Source: an uncultured Prevotella sp. (GTDB taxonomy: Bacteria > Bacteroidota > Bacteroidia > Bacteroidales > Bacteroidaceae). Taken from it: a stretch of 15,349 nt of DNA. The translations under genes and the position numbers were made by a program. Below the pieces are notes generated by a model. That model did not search any database and had not been told where the DNA came from. It was given only the letters and a program-made list of their open reading frames with translations. The DNA lies in assembly GCA_900557255.1 (NCBI GenBank), contig USSA01000060.1:1-15349 (forward strand). Reading direction: 5' to 3'. Positions 6,807-13,697 of this stretch are shown one piece after another (position 1 is the stretch's first letter; the number at the start of each line of letters is the position of its first letter).

Positions 6807-8096
6807 ATGCATATGAATTCTTCACTCTTCACTCTACACTCTTCACTCCTCTCAGAGGTTTGGAGCACGTCGAAGCGCAACAAGCTCCGCACTTCGCTTA
6901 CGGGATTTGCCGTTGCCTGGGGAATCTTCATGCTGATATTCCTGCTGGGCGCCGGCAACGGACTGATTAATGCCCAGTTACAGCAAAGCACCCGATTCCT
7001 AGCCAACTCCATGCGAGTATTCCCGGGCGAAACCTCCAAGGCTTACAAGGGACTGAAGGAAGGAAGAAGCATCACGCTCAACGACAAGGACATCCTCATC
7101 AGCAACAAGACCTATGGTCAATACGTAGATGATGTGGGCGGAAGATTGGAACAATATAACGTGAACATCAACTATGGCGATAATTATGTGGCAAGCCAGT
7201 CATTGGTGGGTGTGGCTCCTACGCATCCCAAAATCGACAAGACGGAGCTGATAGCCGGACGATTCATCAACGAAATCGATATGAAGGAGCAGCGCAAGAA
7301 TGTGGTGCTGAGCCGAAGCCAGGCCAAGGAACTCTGCAAAGACTACCGTTCGCTGGTGGGCAAGAACGTAAAGATCAGCAACCTCAACTTCCAGGTGGTG
7401 GGAATCTACAAGGATGATGAATCGCGCAATAATACCGAAGCCTTCATCGCCTACTCCACCATCAAGACCATCTACGCCAAGGGCGATGATGCGGGAAGTC
7501 TGGAGTTTACCATCAAGAACCTGAAGACCCAGGAGGACAATAAGCAGTTTGAAAAGAACTACCGCGCCAGCATCAACAACAACCATCAGGCAGCACCTGA
7601 TGACGAGCGAACCATCTGGCTCTGGAACCGATACATGGACAATATCCAGATGAACCAGGGAATCGCCATCATGCAGACGGCCCTATGGATTGTGGGGCTG
7701 TTCACCCTGCTGAGCGGAATCGTGGGCGTAAGCAACATCATGCTCATCACCGTGAAGGAGCGAACCCGAGAGTTTGGCGTAAGAAAAGCCATCGGAGCCA
7801 AGCCTTGGTCGATACTGAAGCTCATCATTACCGAGAGCATCATCATTACCTCATTCTTCGGCTACATCGGAATGGTCTGCGGCGTGGCGGCAAACGAAAT
7901 CATGGACGCAACCATCGGTCACACCACCGTAGATACAGGACTATTTAAAGCCGCCATGTTTGTGAACCCTACGGTGGGCCTCGGCACCTGCATCGGCGCA
8001 ACCATCACCATTGTCATCGCAGGCACCATCGCCGGACTCATCCCAGCCATCAAGGCTGCAAGAATCCGACCGATAGAGGCGCTGAGAGCGGAGTAA
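6807..8096 (+). CDS. MacB-like ABC exporter permease 1 (FtsX/MacB_PCD)
   Basis: An inner-membrane permease of the MacB/FtsX fold: one N-terminal TM (about 31-50), a periplasmic domain (about 55-285) and three C-terminal TMs (about 290-315, 340-362 and 389-413). The FtsX hallmark GVSNIMLITVKERTREFGVR (307-326) follows the second TM. At 429 residues it is the usual length. It probably pairs with permease 2 as a heterodimer powered by the single ATPase. Residues about 4-15 (NSSLFTLHSSLL) are encoded by the heptad repeat on the complementary strand, so this N-terminus is repeat-derived. No other ATG lies before the conserved KRNKLRTSLTGF region, so translation must begin at 6807 or 6813 unless a non-ATG start is used. 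Confidence 0.9.
   Translation: MHMNSSLFTLHSSLLSEVWSTSKRNKLRTSLTGFAVAWGIFMLIFLLGAGNGLINAQLQQSTRFLANSMRVFPGETSKAYKGLKEGRSITLNDKDILISNKTYGQYVDDVGGRLEQYNVNINYGDNYVASQSLVGVAPTHPKIDKTELIAGRFINEIDMKEQRKNVVLSRSQAKELCKDYRSLVGKNVKISNLNFQVVGIYKDDESRNNTEAFIAYSTIKTIYAKGDDAGSLEFTIKNLKTQEDNKQFEKNYRASINNNHQAAPDDERTIWLWNRYMDNIQMNQGIAIMQTALWIVGLFTLLSGIVGVSNIMLITVKERTREFGVRKAIGAKPWSILKLIITESIIITSFFGYIGMVCGVAANEIMDATIGHTTVDTGLFKAAMFVNPTVGLGTCIGATITIVIAGTIAGLIPAIKAARIRPIEALRAE
6817..6849 (-). repeat. Inverted partner of the 6721 heptad array, inside the permease 1 coding start
   Basis: On the minus strand this is again GTGAAGA-type repeats ending in GAATT. Bases 6817-6835 are the exact complement of 6732-6750. 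The arm lies inside the open reading frame and encodes the first dozen residues of permease 1. Confidence 0.85.
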
Positions 8097-8101
8097 TGCA
8101 A

Positions 8102-8134
8102 AATGTTGAATGTTAAGTGTTGAATGTTGAATTC
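8102..8134 (+). repeat. Heptad array of the AATGTTG type after permease 1
   Basis: Heptads AATGTTG, AATGTTA, AGTGTTG, AATGTTG, then AATTC, beginning 5 bp after the stop codon of permease 1. The plan (four heptads plus AATTC, just 3' of a stop codon) is the same as that of the GTGAAGA arrays, but the heptad word differs. Confidence 0.75.
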
Positions 8135-8145
8135 ATTCTTGCTTA

Positions 8146-8160
8146 CACCTTATTATATAT
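8146..8160 (-). repeat. Inverted partial copy of the AATAAGGTG intergenic motif
   Basis: CACCTTATTATATAT is the reverse complement of ATATATAATAAGGTG, matching 15 of the 19 bases of the motif at 5888 and 13679. It sits in the 78-bp gap between the two permease genes. Confidence 0.65.
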
Positions 8161-8174
8161 ATATAGAATAGGCT

Positions 8175-9422
8175 ATGCGATTAGATTTAGATACATATAA
8201 AGAGATTCTCGACACCATCACGAGGAACAAAAGCCGCAGTCTGCTCACGGGCTTCGGCGTGTTCTGGGGCGTGTTTATGCTCATCGCCCTGATGGGTGGC
8301 GGACAGGGACTGAAGGAGATGCTGCAAAACAACTTCACAGGCTTTGCCACCAACACCGCTATCATCTGGGCGCAGAACACCACCAAACCTTACAAGGGAT
8401 TCAACAAGGGACGTTCCTGGCAGATGGAAGAGAAAGACCTGGACAGATTGCGCCACCAGGTGCCCGAACTCGATGTTATCACCCCGCTGCTCTTCGGCGG
8501 CAACAAGTCGGTAGTGTTTGGCGACAAGAAATTCAGCGGCAGCACACAGGGCGTGAATCCTGACTACGCCAAAGTTTCTGCGCCACAGATGTTTTACGGC
8601 AGATACATCAACGAGATGGATGTGCGCCAGCAGCGCAAGGTTTGCGTCATCGGCAAACAGATTTACAAGAATCTCTTTCCTGGCGGCGGTGATCCGTGCG
8701 GCAAGAGCGTAAGAGTAGACTCTACCTATTATATGGTGATAGGCGTAGATTACCGCTCGGGCAACGGCGTGAACTTCGGCGGTCGTGCCGATGAAACCAT
8801 CACCTTGCCCCAATCGGTTTTGCGCAGCGCTTATAACCGGGGTAAGGCAGTAGACATCATAGCCACCACCGGCAAACCGGGCGTAGTGATGAGCAGCATT
8901 GCCCAACGGATGAGAGAAACCGTGGCAAGAGCCCACAGCATCGACCCTACCGACGAAAAGGGCATTATGGTGTTCAATACCGAAGTTCTCTTCCAGATGC
9001 TCGACAACCTGTTCAAGGGCGTTAACTTCCTCATCTGGCTGGTAGGTATCGGCACCCTTCTCGCCGGCGCCATCGGAGTTTCCAACATCATGATGGTAAC
9101 GGTGAAGGAGCGAACCACCGAGATAGGCATCCGCCGAGCCATCGGAGCCACGCCTAAGATGATTCTCTCTCAAATCATCTCCGAGAGTATTCTCCTCACC
9201 CTGGTAGCCGGCATGAGCGGTATCCTCTTCGGCGTTGCCATCCTGCAGATGCTGGAAGTAGGAAGTACCACGGATGGCATTCTTACCGCCCACTTCCAGG
9301 TAGATTTCTGGACGGCCATCTCTTCAGCCATCCTCATCTGCATTCTCGGCGGCCTAGCCGGACTCGCCCCTGCATGGCGAGCCATGAGCATCAAACCGGT
9401 AGATGCGATGAGAGACGAATAG
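8175..9422 (+). CDS. MacB-like ABC exporter permease 2 (FtsX/MacB_PCD)
   Basis: The second permease of the same fold: N-terminal TM (about 22-42), periplasmic domain (about 45-280) and TMs at about 284-307, 333-357 and 379-401. The hallmark GVSNIMMVTVKERTTEIGIR lies at 301-320. At 415 residues it is similar in size to permease 1, sharing the pattern RNK.R(T/S).LTGF...WG.FML near the N-terminus and ending in I(R/K)P(I/V)(E/D)A(L/M)R. This suggests an old tandem duplication and a heterodimeric transporter. The ATG at 8175 is the family-like start. The second full GTGAAGA array begins three bases after the stop codon. Confidence 0.92.
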   Translation: MRLDLDTYKEILDTITRNKSRSLLTGFGVFWGVFMLIALMGGGQGLKEMLQNNFTGFATNTAIIWAQNTTKPYKGFNKGRSWQMEEKDLDRLRHQVPELDVITPLLFGGNKSVVFGDKKFSGSTQGVNPDYAKVSAPQMFYGRYINEMDVRQQRKVCVIGKQIYKNLFPGGGDPCGKSVRVDSTYYMVIGVDYRSGNGVNFGGRADETITLPQSVLRSAYNRGKAVDIIATTGKPGVVMSSIAQRMRETVARAHSIDPTDEKGIMVFNTEVLFQMLDNLFKGVNFLIWLVGIGTLLAGAIGVSNIMMVTVKERTTEIGIRRAIGATPKMILSQIISESILLTLVAGMSGILFGVAILQMLEVGSTTDGILTAHFQVDFWTAISSAILICILGGLAGLAPAWRAMSIKPVDAMRDE

Positions 9423-9424
9423 GA

Positions 9425-9456
9425 GTGAAGAACGAAGAGTGAAGAGTGAAGAATTC
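9425..9456 (+). repeat. Four-heptad array after the permease 2 stop codon (left arm)
   Basis: Heptads GTGAAGA, ACGAAGA, GTGAAGA, GTGAAGA, then ATTC. Its first 30 bp are identical to 6721-6750. It pairs with the inverted arm at 9534-9565 across a spacer of roughly 80 bp. Confidence 0.85.
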
Positions 9457-9533
9457 ACTTGTCCTCTAAATGATAACTCCTGACAAATAATAATATTAAC
9501 GAAATAAGAATGAAAGACGAAAGTAAAGCAATT

Positions 9534-9565
9534 GAATTCTTCACTCTTCGTTCTTCACTCTTCAC
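9534..9565 (-). repeat. Inverted four-heptad array before the adaptor gene (right arm)
   Basis: Read on the minus strand: GTGAAGA, GTGAAGA, ACGAAGA, GTGAAGA, then ATTC. It has the same four-unit plan as the left arm at 9425, but the ACGAAGA variant sits in unit 3 in place of unit 2. The arm ends 13 bp before the adaptor ATG, so a hairpin here could affect translation of the adaptor. Confidence 0.85.
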
Positions 9566-9578
9566 TTAAACTTACGAT

Positions 9579-10697
9579 ATGAAAAAGTATTCAAAGTTGA
9601 TTGTTGCGGCGATAGTCGCCTTGATTTTCATCGGAACCTTCGTGTTCCTTTATGAGAAATCGCAGCCTAAGCCTGTGGAGTATACTGAGTTTACTCCTAA
9701 GATGGCTGATGTTTTGAAAACTACCGTCATCACGGGCAAGATTGAGCCTCGCAACGAGGTGAGCGTAAAGCCTCAGATTAGCGGTATCATCACCGAGATT
9801 TGCAAAGAAGCGGGTGATTATGTTCAGGCGGGCGAGGTAATCGCCAAGGTAAAGGTGATTCCGGATATGGGACAGCTCAGTTCGGCGCAGGCTCGTGTGC
9901 GCCTTGCCGAGATTAACCTGAAGCAGGCACAGGTGGATTATGGCCGCGAGGAACAGCTCTTCAAGAAACAGCTGGTCAGCGCCGATGAGTTTGATAAGGT
10001 AAAGCAGGCGATGAAACAGGCACGCGAGGAGGTTACCGCTGCCGAAGATGCTCTCCAGGTGGTGCGTGATGGTGTAAGCAAGAGCAATGCCAGCGCCTCT
10101 TCCACCCTCATCCGTTCTACCATCTCGGGCATTATCCTCGATATTCCGGTCAAGGTGGGTAACTCGGTGATTCTTGCCAACACTTTCAACGATGGTACTA
10201 CCATCGCCAGTGTGGCCAACATGAACGACCTCATCTTCCGCGGCAATATAGATGAAACCGAAGTGGGAAGTCTCGTTACAGGAATGCCGATGAAGATTAC
10301 CATCGGAGCCTTGCAGAACCTCAACTTCGAGGCTAACCTGGAGTATATCTCTCCTAAGGCTGTAGAAAACAATGGTGCCAACCAGTTTGAGGTAAAGGCA
10401 GCCATCCGTTCTACCAAGGGCGGCAAGATTCGTTCTGGTTACAGCGCCAATGCCGAGATTGTACTTGCCAAGGCTACCCATGTGCTCACCGTTCCGGAGA
10501 GTGCCATCGAGTTTAGCGGCGATTCTACCTTTGTATATATCATAAAAGGTAGCGGCGAGAAGAAGACTTATGAGCGCAAACAGGTAACTACCGGTTTGAG
10601 CGATGGAGTAAATATAGAAATCAAGAAAGGTCTGGGACTCAAAGACAGGGTTCGCGGTCCTCAGGTAATAGCAGAAAATAAGGATGATGACGAATAG
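9579..10697 (+). CDS. HlyD/MacA-type periplasmic adaptor subunit
   Basis: The membrane-fusion protein that links the MacB-like inner-membrane complex to an outer-membrane channel. The 372-residue product has one N-terminal TM anchor (about 4-25, no lipobox). A split barrel-sandwich (lipoyl-like) domain has one half around 53-82 (VSVKPQISGIITEICKEAGD) and the other around 176-205 (TISGIILDIPVKVGN). Between them lies an alpha-helical hairpin (about 95-170), rich in Ala, Glu, Lys and Gln. A beta-barrel and a membrane-proximal domain follow, and the protein ends in an acidic tail. Length and order match MacA-like adaptors. It is last in the operon, and no TolC-type gene follows. The final codons also form the left arm of the operon's terminator. 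Confidence 0.92.
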   Translation: MKKYSKLIVAAIVALIFIGTFVFLYEKSQPKPVEYTEFTPKMADVLKTTVITGKIEPRNEVSVKPQISGIITEICKEAGDYVQAGEVIAKVKVIPDMGQLSSAQARVRLAEINLKQAQVDYGREEQLFKKQLVSADEFDKVKQAMKQAREEVTAAEDALQVVRDGVSKSNASASSTLIRSTISGIILDIPVKVGNSVILANTFNDGTTIASVANMNDLIFRGNIDETEVGSLVTGMPMKITIGALQNLNFEANLEYISPKAVENNGANQFEVKAAIRSTKGGKIRSGYSANAEIVLAKATHVLTVPESAIEFSGDSTFVYIIKGSGEKKTYERKQVTTGLSDGVNIEIKKGLGLKDRVRGPQVIAENKDDDE

Positions 10698-10718
10698 TCA
10701 TCATCCTTATTCTTTTTT
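10677..10718 (+). terminator. Terminator whose left arm is coding sequence of the adaptor gene
   Basis: AATAAGGATGATGAC (10677-10691) and its exact complement GTCATCATCCTTATT (10697-10711) form a 15-bp stem with a 5-nt loop, followed by C and six T. The left arm and loop cover the last codons of the adaptor, and the stop codon lies at the loop/right-arm boundary. The converging nagB may share it as a bidirectional terminator, since AATAAG supplies a short T-run on the other strand. Confidence 0.9.
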
Positions 10719-10734
10719 ATAGGCATCAGATAAC

Positions 10735-11526
10735 TTAGATGTTATCCTTTTCGATATCCTTGAAGTAGCGGTAAGTACCCACCTTCAGTTCATCGCAGGC
10801 AATCTCATCACAAACGATGATGCCATGCTGGTGCTGCTGCAGAGCGCTGATGGTCCAAGCCTGGGTAACAGGGCCTTCGATGGCAGCCTGCAGGGCGCGG
10901 CCCTTGTTATGACCGTTGCAGAGAATCATTACCTCCCGGGCAGCCATCACGGTACCCACACCTACGGTCAGAGCCAGACTAGGTACCTTCTCAGGATCAT
11001 TATCGAAGAAACGTGAGTTGGCAATCTTGGTATCTGTAGTGAGCGTCTTTACTCGTGTGCGGGAGGTAAGAGAAGAGAATGGCTCGTTGAAAGCGATATG
11101 GCCATCAGGACCGATACCACCGATAAAGAGGTCGATGCCACCCGCTTCTTCTATCATCTGCTCATAATGACGGCACTCCTCTTCCAGATTCTCGGCATTA
11201 CCGTTCAGGATATGAATATTCTCCTTAGGGCAGTCGATATGATTGAAGAGATTGGCAGCCATGAAAGAGTGATAGCTCTCAGGATGAGATTCCGGCAAAC
11301 CTACATATTCATCCATATTGAAGGTGATGACATGCTTGAACGAAACCTTGCCTTCTTTTACCGCCTTTACCAGGTTGGCATACATGCCCTGAGGTGAAGA
11401 ACCGGTTGGCAAACCCAGAACAAAAGGACGTTCAGCAGTTGGTTGAAATCTGTTAATTGTTTCAATTACATGATCAGCTGCCCACTTTGACAGCTTCTCA
11501 TAATCTTTTTCGATAATAACACGCAT
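10735..11526 (-). CDS. nagB: Glucosamine-6-phosphate deaminase
   Basis: Converts glucosamine 6-phosphate to fructose 6-phosphate and ammonia, feeding amino sugars into glycolysis (cytoplasm). The 263-residue product can be aligned by eye with E. coli NagB without shifts across the key residues. Active-site Asp72 (FNMDEY), Asp141, His143 ([10 protein letters not shown]) and Glu148 are all present. The residues that bind the allosteric activator GlcNAc-6-P in the E. coli enzyme (Ser151, Arg158, Lys160 and Tyr254) are also conserved, so allosteric control is plausible. The product ends three residues short of E. coli NagB. It is convergent with the exporter operon and forms a single-gene unit or a pair with the DUF6078-like gene upstream. 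No nagA or transporter gene adjoins it. Confidence 0.96.
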   Translation of the reverse strand: MRVIIEKDYEKLSKWAADHVIETINRFQPTAERPFVLGLPTGSSPQGMYANLVKAVKEGKVSFKHVITFNMDEYVGLPESHPESYHSFMAANLFNHIDCPKENIHILNGNAENLEEECRHYEQMIEEAGGIDLFIGGIGPDGHIAFNEPFSSLTSRTRVKTLTTDTKIANSRFFDNDPEKVPSLALTVGVGTVMAAREVMILCNGHNKGRALQAAIEGPVTQAWTISALQQHQHGIIVCDEIACDELKVGTYRYFKDIEKDNI

Positions 11527-11564
11527 AATCTATTTCTTATTGTTTAGTTGTAAAATTCAGGAAA

Positions 11565-11572
11565 CAAAAATA
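11565..11572 (-). promoter_or_regulatory. Possible -7 box for nagB
   Basis: TATTTTTG on the minus strand fits TAnnTTTG and lies about 40 bp upstream of the nagB ATG. The -33 region about 22 bp further up (TTTTAG) is weak. Confidence 0.4.
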
Positions 11573-11611
11573 ATAAAAATCTGTTTCATTACCGCTAAAA
11601 GATGGAAAAAA

Positions 11612-12064
11612 TTATATTTTTTTACAGTTTGCGGTATCTACTTCTTCATAGCCCTCCTGCTCTACATATTCATCAAAACCGATGCTGATATCGGCGCCAT
11701 TCTGCTCGAAGAGACGCAGTAATTTCTGCTGCATATCGGGTGCGATGAGGATGGCGCCGCGCTTCGCCTTGCAATAGGTGCTTTCGCTGATATAGGGCGA
11801 AAAGTGCCAGAAATGAGGCGTATTGGCAGAAGGTATCGTACCGAACATGCGGCGGAATCCGCGTGCCATGCGTATAATCTTCTTCTGAAGCCGATAGGCG
11901 CAGCCCTGCTCGTTGCAGGCTATCTGGTCCGGGTTCAGAATACTGAACACCTTCTCCGACTTGCACAACTTCTGATAACGCTCAAAACGAGCACAAAGGT
12001 GATGTACCGGGCATGTATCCTTGAGACATACCATATCAATAGAATGGATTGAAATTTGATTCAT
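11612..12064 (-). CDS. Cys-rich hypothetical protein, DUF6078-like
   Basis: A 150-residue cytoplasmic protein with no signal peptide or TM segment. It has eight or so cysteines. Those in the N-terminal third (Cys13, Cys18, Cys24, Cys34, Cys50 and Cys55) are spaced like a metal-binding cluster (DTCPVHHLCARF and CNEQGCAYR). A helical region (KIIRMARGFRRMFGTIP) and an acidic tail follow. From memory this layout (CP..H.C.R...ILNP...GC...RMA.GF....IP) matches the Bacteroidota family DUF6078, whose function is unknown; I could not run a search. It lies 85 bp upstream of nagB in the same direction, but a candidate nagB promoter in the gap makes a shared operon uncertain. Confidence 0.75.
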   Translation of the reverse strand: MNQISIHSIDMVCLKDTCPVHHLCARFERYQKLCKSEKVFSILNPDQIACNEQGCAYRLQKKIIRMARGFRRMFGTIPSANTPHFWHFSPYISESTYCKAKRGAILIAPDMQQKLLRLFEQNGADISIGFDEYVEQEGYEEVDTANCKKI

Positions 12065-12102
12065 TTTCTTTATTTTTTAAGTTGGATAAATAATTTTTTC
12101 TA

Positions 12103-12131
12103 CAAAAGATAGAGGAGCTGTTTTCGGCAAA
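12103..12131 (-). promoter_or_regulatory. Weak promoter candidate for the DUF6078-like gene
   Basis: On the minus strand TTTG (12128-12131) precedes TATCTTTTG (12103-12111), which is one T longer than the usual -7 box, with a 16-bp spacer. Neither the spacing nor the box is ideal. It lies about 40 bp before the ATG at 12064. Confidence 0.3.
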
Positions 12132-12247
12132 CAGGAAACTGGCAAACCACAGACAGCCAACTAGCCGCTATGAGAACAGTGGGCTGTTCTAGTCAGACAG
12201 CTATCGGAAAAGCCTGAGAAAGAATTTTAAGAGAGGAACTGCGAAAA
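12132..12247. other. Intergenic region between the DUF6078-like gene and the left VapE-flanking repeat
   Basis: No open reading frame of note is present. A small hairpin AGAACAG-TGGG-CTGTTCT lies at 12173-12190 without a U-tract. Nothing else was identified before the inverted repeat starts at 12248. Confidence 0.4.
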
Positions 12248-12352
12248 ACTCTTCACTCTTCACCTACCCCCCGGAAATGCCGATAAACAGAGGGGATTCG
12301 AGGGGTGAAGAGTTGTTTCTCACTCTTCACCCACTCTTCACCACTCTTCACC
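12248..12352 (+). repeat. Left 105-bp inverted repeat flanking the VapE-like gene
   Basis: Aligns without gaps to the reverse complement of 13694-13798; by hand count 90 of 105 positions match. From outer to inner end it has two ACTCTTC heptads, a hairpin (CTCTTCACC and GGTGAAGAG around a core containing CCCGGAAATGCC and ATAAACAGAGGGG), then three close copies of ACTCTTCACC spaced 10-11 bp. Mismatches cluster in two short blocks (repeat positions 19-22 and 66-74). It lies just 3' of the VapE stop codon. Confidence 0.92.
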
Positions 12353-12374
12353 CATCTGCCGCTTAGCTATATTT

Positions 12375-13640
12375 TCAGATTCTTACAAGCAGATAGGCCT
12401 GACCCTTCTTGGTATGCTTCATCTTGCACCCCAGGAGTTTGAGCGACTGGCCTATGCGAATCTTGGTACTCAGATTGCTGATCAGCATCGGAAATCTTTC
12501 GTGCAGAACCTCGAAAACATCCGAACAGATGAGCCATTCGCCCGTTTCATTATCCTCAGGAACACGGAAGCAGCTCTTCAGCATCGATTCAAAATCATCT
12601 ACCTTAAAAAAAGGAAGATTGCACTTCTGGATGCGATCCACCTCGGCATTGGTAAACCAGTAAGGCGTCTTCTTATGGCAAAGCTCATACATAACTTGTG
12701 CATAGAGCTGGTCATAAATGATGGGTGAACCGTTGTCGATATATTCACCTGCCGGAATGTGCAGACAGACGAAGCGGCGGCTACCCGTAGGGTCGCAGAG
12801 CGGATGCTCATCATTGGTGGTTGCCAGGAAGGAAGCATAACGTGAACGGTCATCCTGACACTTGCCGAAGATAGGGCGCCCGTTCACCTTCACCTTAGAA
12901 AGCATCTGCTTCAGCTTGCCCTGCTGCGATGGTCCCATATTCGCAAACTCATCTATGTTGACAAAGAGATTATGAGTGAGCGCCATCTCGGAGTCAAACT
13001 TATTGGCAAAGTTGATGTGGTCGAGGAAATACTGGCGCAGATGATCCGGCAGCAGGCGATAGGCAAAGGTACTCTTGCCGCAACCCTGCTTGCCGATAAG
13101 CACAGGAGTGGTTTCGTTGCCATGAAACATATCCATCTGCAACCAGTGGGCGACAGCCGAACGGAGCCAGGTGGCGCACCATCCCAACTGTTCACTTGTA
13201 AGCCCCGGAATCCTGCCAAAGAGTTCAGCCACATGGTTCTTTCCATCCCATTCCGGCAGGTTCTCGAGATATTCCCTGATAGGGTCAAACTCCGGAACCT
13301 CTTCAGAACGTACGAACTCCTCAATATCCTGTCGGGGCGACTTCTTACCTCCTACACCCAACCGTTTGGCGTGACGGACGATAGAATTGAAAGCCTCTGG
13401 AGTCAGCACCTTCCAGGTAGAGTCAGAAGATTCCTCCTCTTCCCCACCGGTTTCCGGTTCCTCTTCTACGGCCTCCTCAGTTTCGTCCTCATTCCTTGAG
13501 AGAGTGAAATACTCGGTTTTACCACTTAGCACATTTCTACGGAAGAGATAATACTCATCGAGAAAACTCTCAACAAGAGAGAGTGCAGAAATTTCGTTTG
13601 TCATCTTATCTGATGACGATAAAGCTGTAACTTTGTTCAT
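12375..13640 (-). CDS. VapE/VirE-family helicase (SF3-like AAA+), stand-alone
   Basis: An ATP-dependent DNA helicase or primase-associated ATPase of the virulence-associated E family, typical of phages, satellites and integrated elements. The 421-residue product shows a family N-terminal segment (about 20-50 and 75-140, including REYLENLPEWDGKNHV), an acidic low-complexity insert (about 51-73), Walker A GKQGCGKST (183-191), Walker B LFVNIDEF (225-232, Asp230/Glu231), sensor FLATTNDE (271-278) and an arginine-finger candidate in TGSRRF (Arg288/289). The C-terminal part (about 345-421) is probably a winged helix like DUF3874. The BT4734-like primase domain often found in Bacteroidota relatives is absent. 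No integrase, capsid or relaxase gene is nearby. The gene sits alone between two 105-bp inverted repeats. Confidence 0.88.
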   Translation of the reverse strand: MNKVTALSSSDKMTNEISALSLVESFLDEYYLFRRNVLSGKTEYFTLSRNEDETEEAVEEEPETGGEEEESSDSTWKVLTPEAFNSIVRHAKRLGVGGKKSPRQDIEEFVRSEEVPEFDPIREYLENLPEWDGKNHVAELFGRIPGLTSEQLGWCATWLRSAVAHWLQMDMFHGNETTPVLIGKQGCGKSTFAYRLLPDHLRQYFLDHINFANKFDSEMALTHNLFVNIDEFANMGPSQQGKLKQMLSKVKVNGRPIFGKCQDDRSRYASFLATTNDEHPLCDPTGSRRFVCLHIPAGEYIDNGSPIIYDQLYAQVMYELCHKKTPYWFTNAEVDRIQKCNLPFFKVDDFESMLKSCFRVPEDNETGEWLICSDVFEVLHERFPMLISNLSTKIRIGQSLKLLGCKMKHTKKGQAYLLVRI

Positions 13641-13678
13641 ATATTAATTTTTTTAGTTAATAATAATCATCTTTTAGC

Positions 13679-13697
13679 CCTTATATATAATAAGGTG
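13679..13697 (+). repeat. Intergenic 19-bp motif CCTTATATATAATAAGGTG, copy 2
   Basis: Identical to 5888-5906. Its last four bases (GGTG) are the first bases of the right 105-bp inverted repeat. It lies in the presumed 5' leader of the VapE-like gene. Confidence 0.75.

Noticed and set aside
6721..6849. CRISPR array
   Set aside because: The repeat units are 7 bp and contiguous, with no unique spacers of constant length and no cas genes.
8187..9293. Long minus-strand open frame (368 codons) opposite permease 2
   Set aside because: It is antisense to a clearly conserved FtsX-type permease, its product has no recognisable domain, and long antisense frames are common opposite GC-rich codons.
9591..10481. 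296-codon minus-strand frame opposite the adaptor gene
   Set aside because: Shadow frame; the plus strand encodes a full-length HlyD-type adaptor with its expected domains.
12278..12367. Short reading frames in both VapE-flanking repeats that start MPINRG and share TLHPLF
   Set aside because: Both arise from the near-identical repeat DNA. Where the DNA differs the residues change non-conservatively, and the two frames end differently outside the repeats, so there is no sign of protein-level selection.
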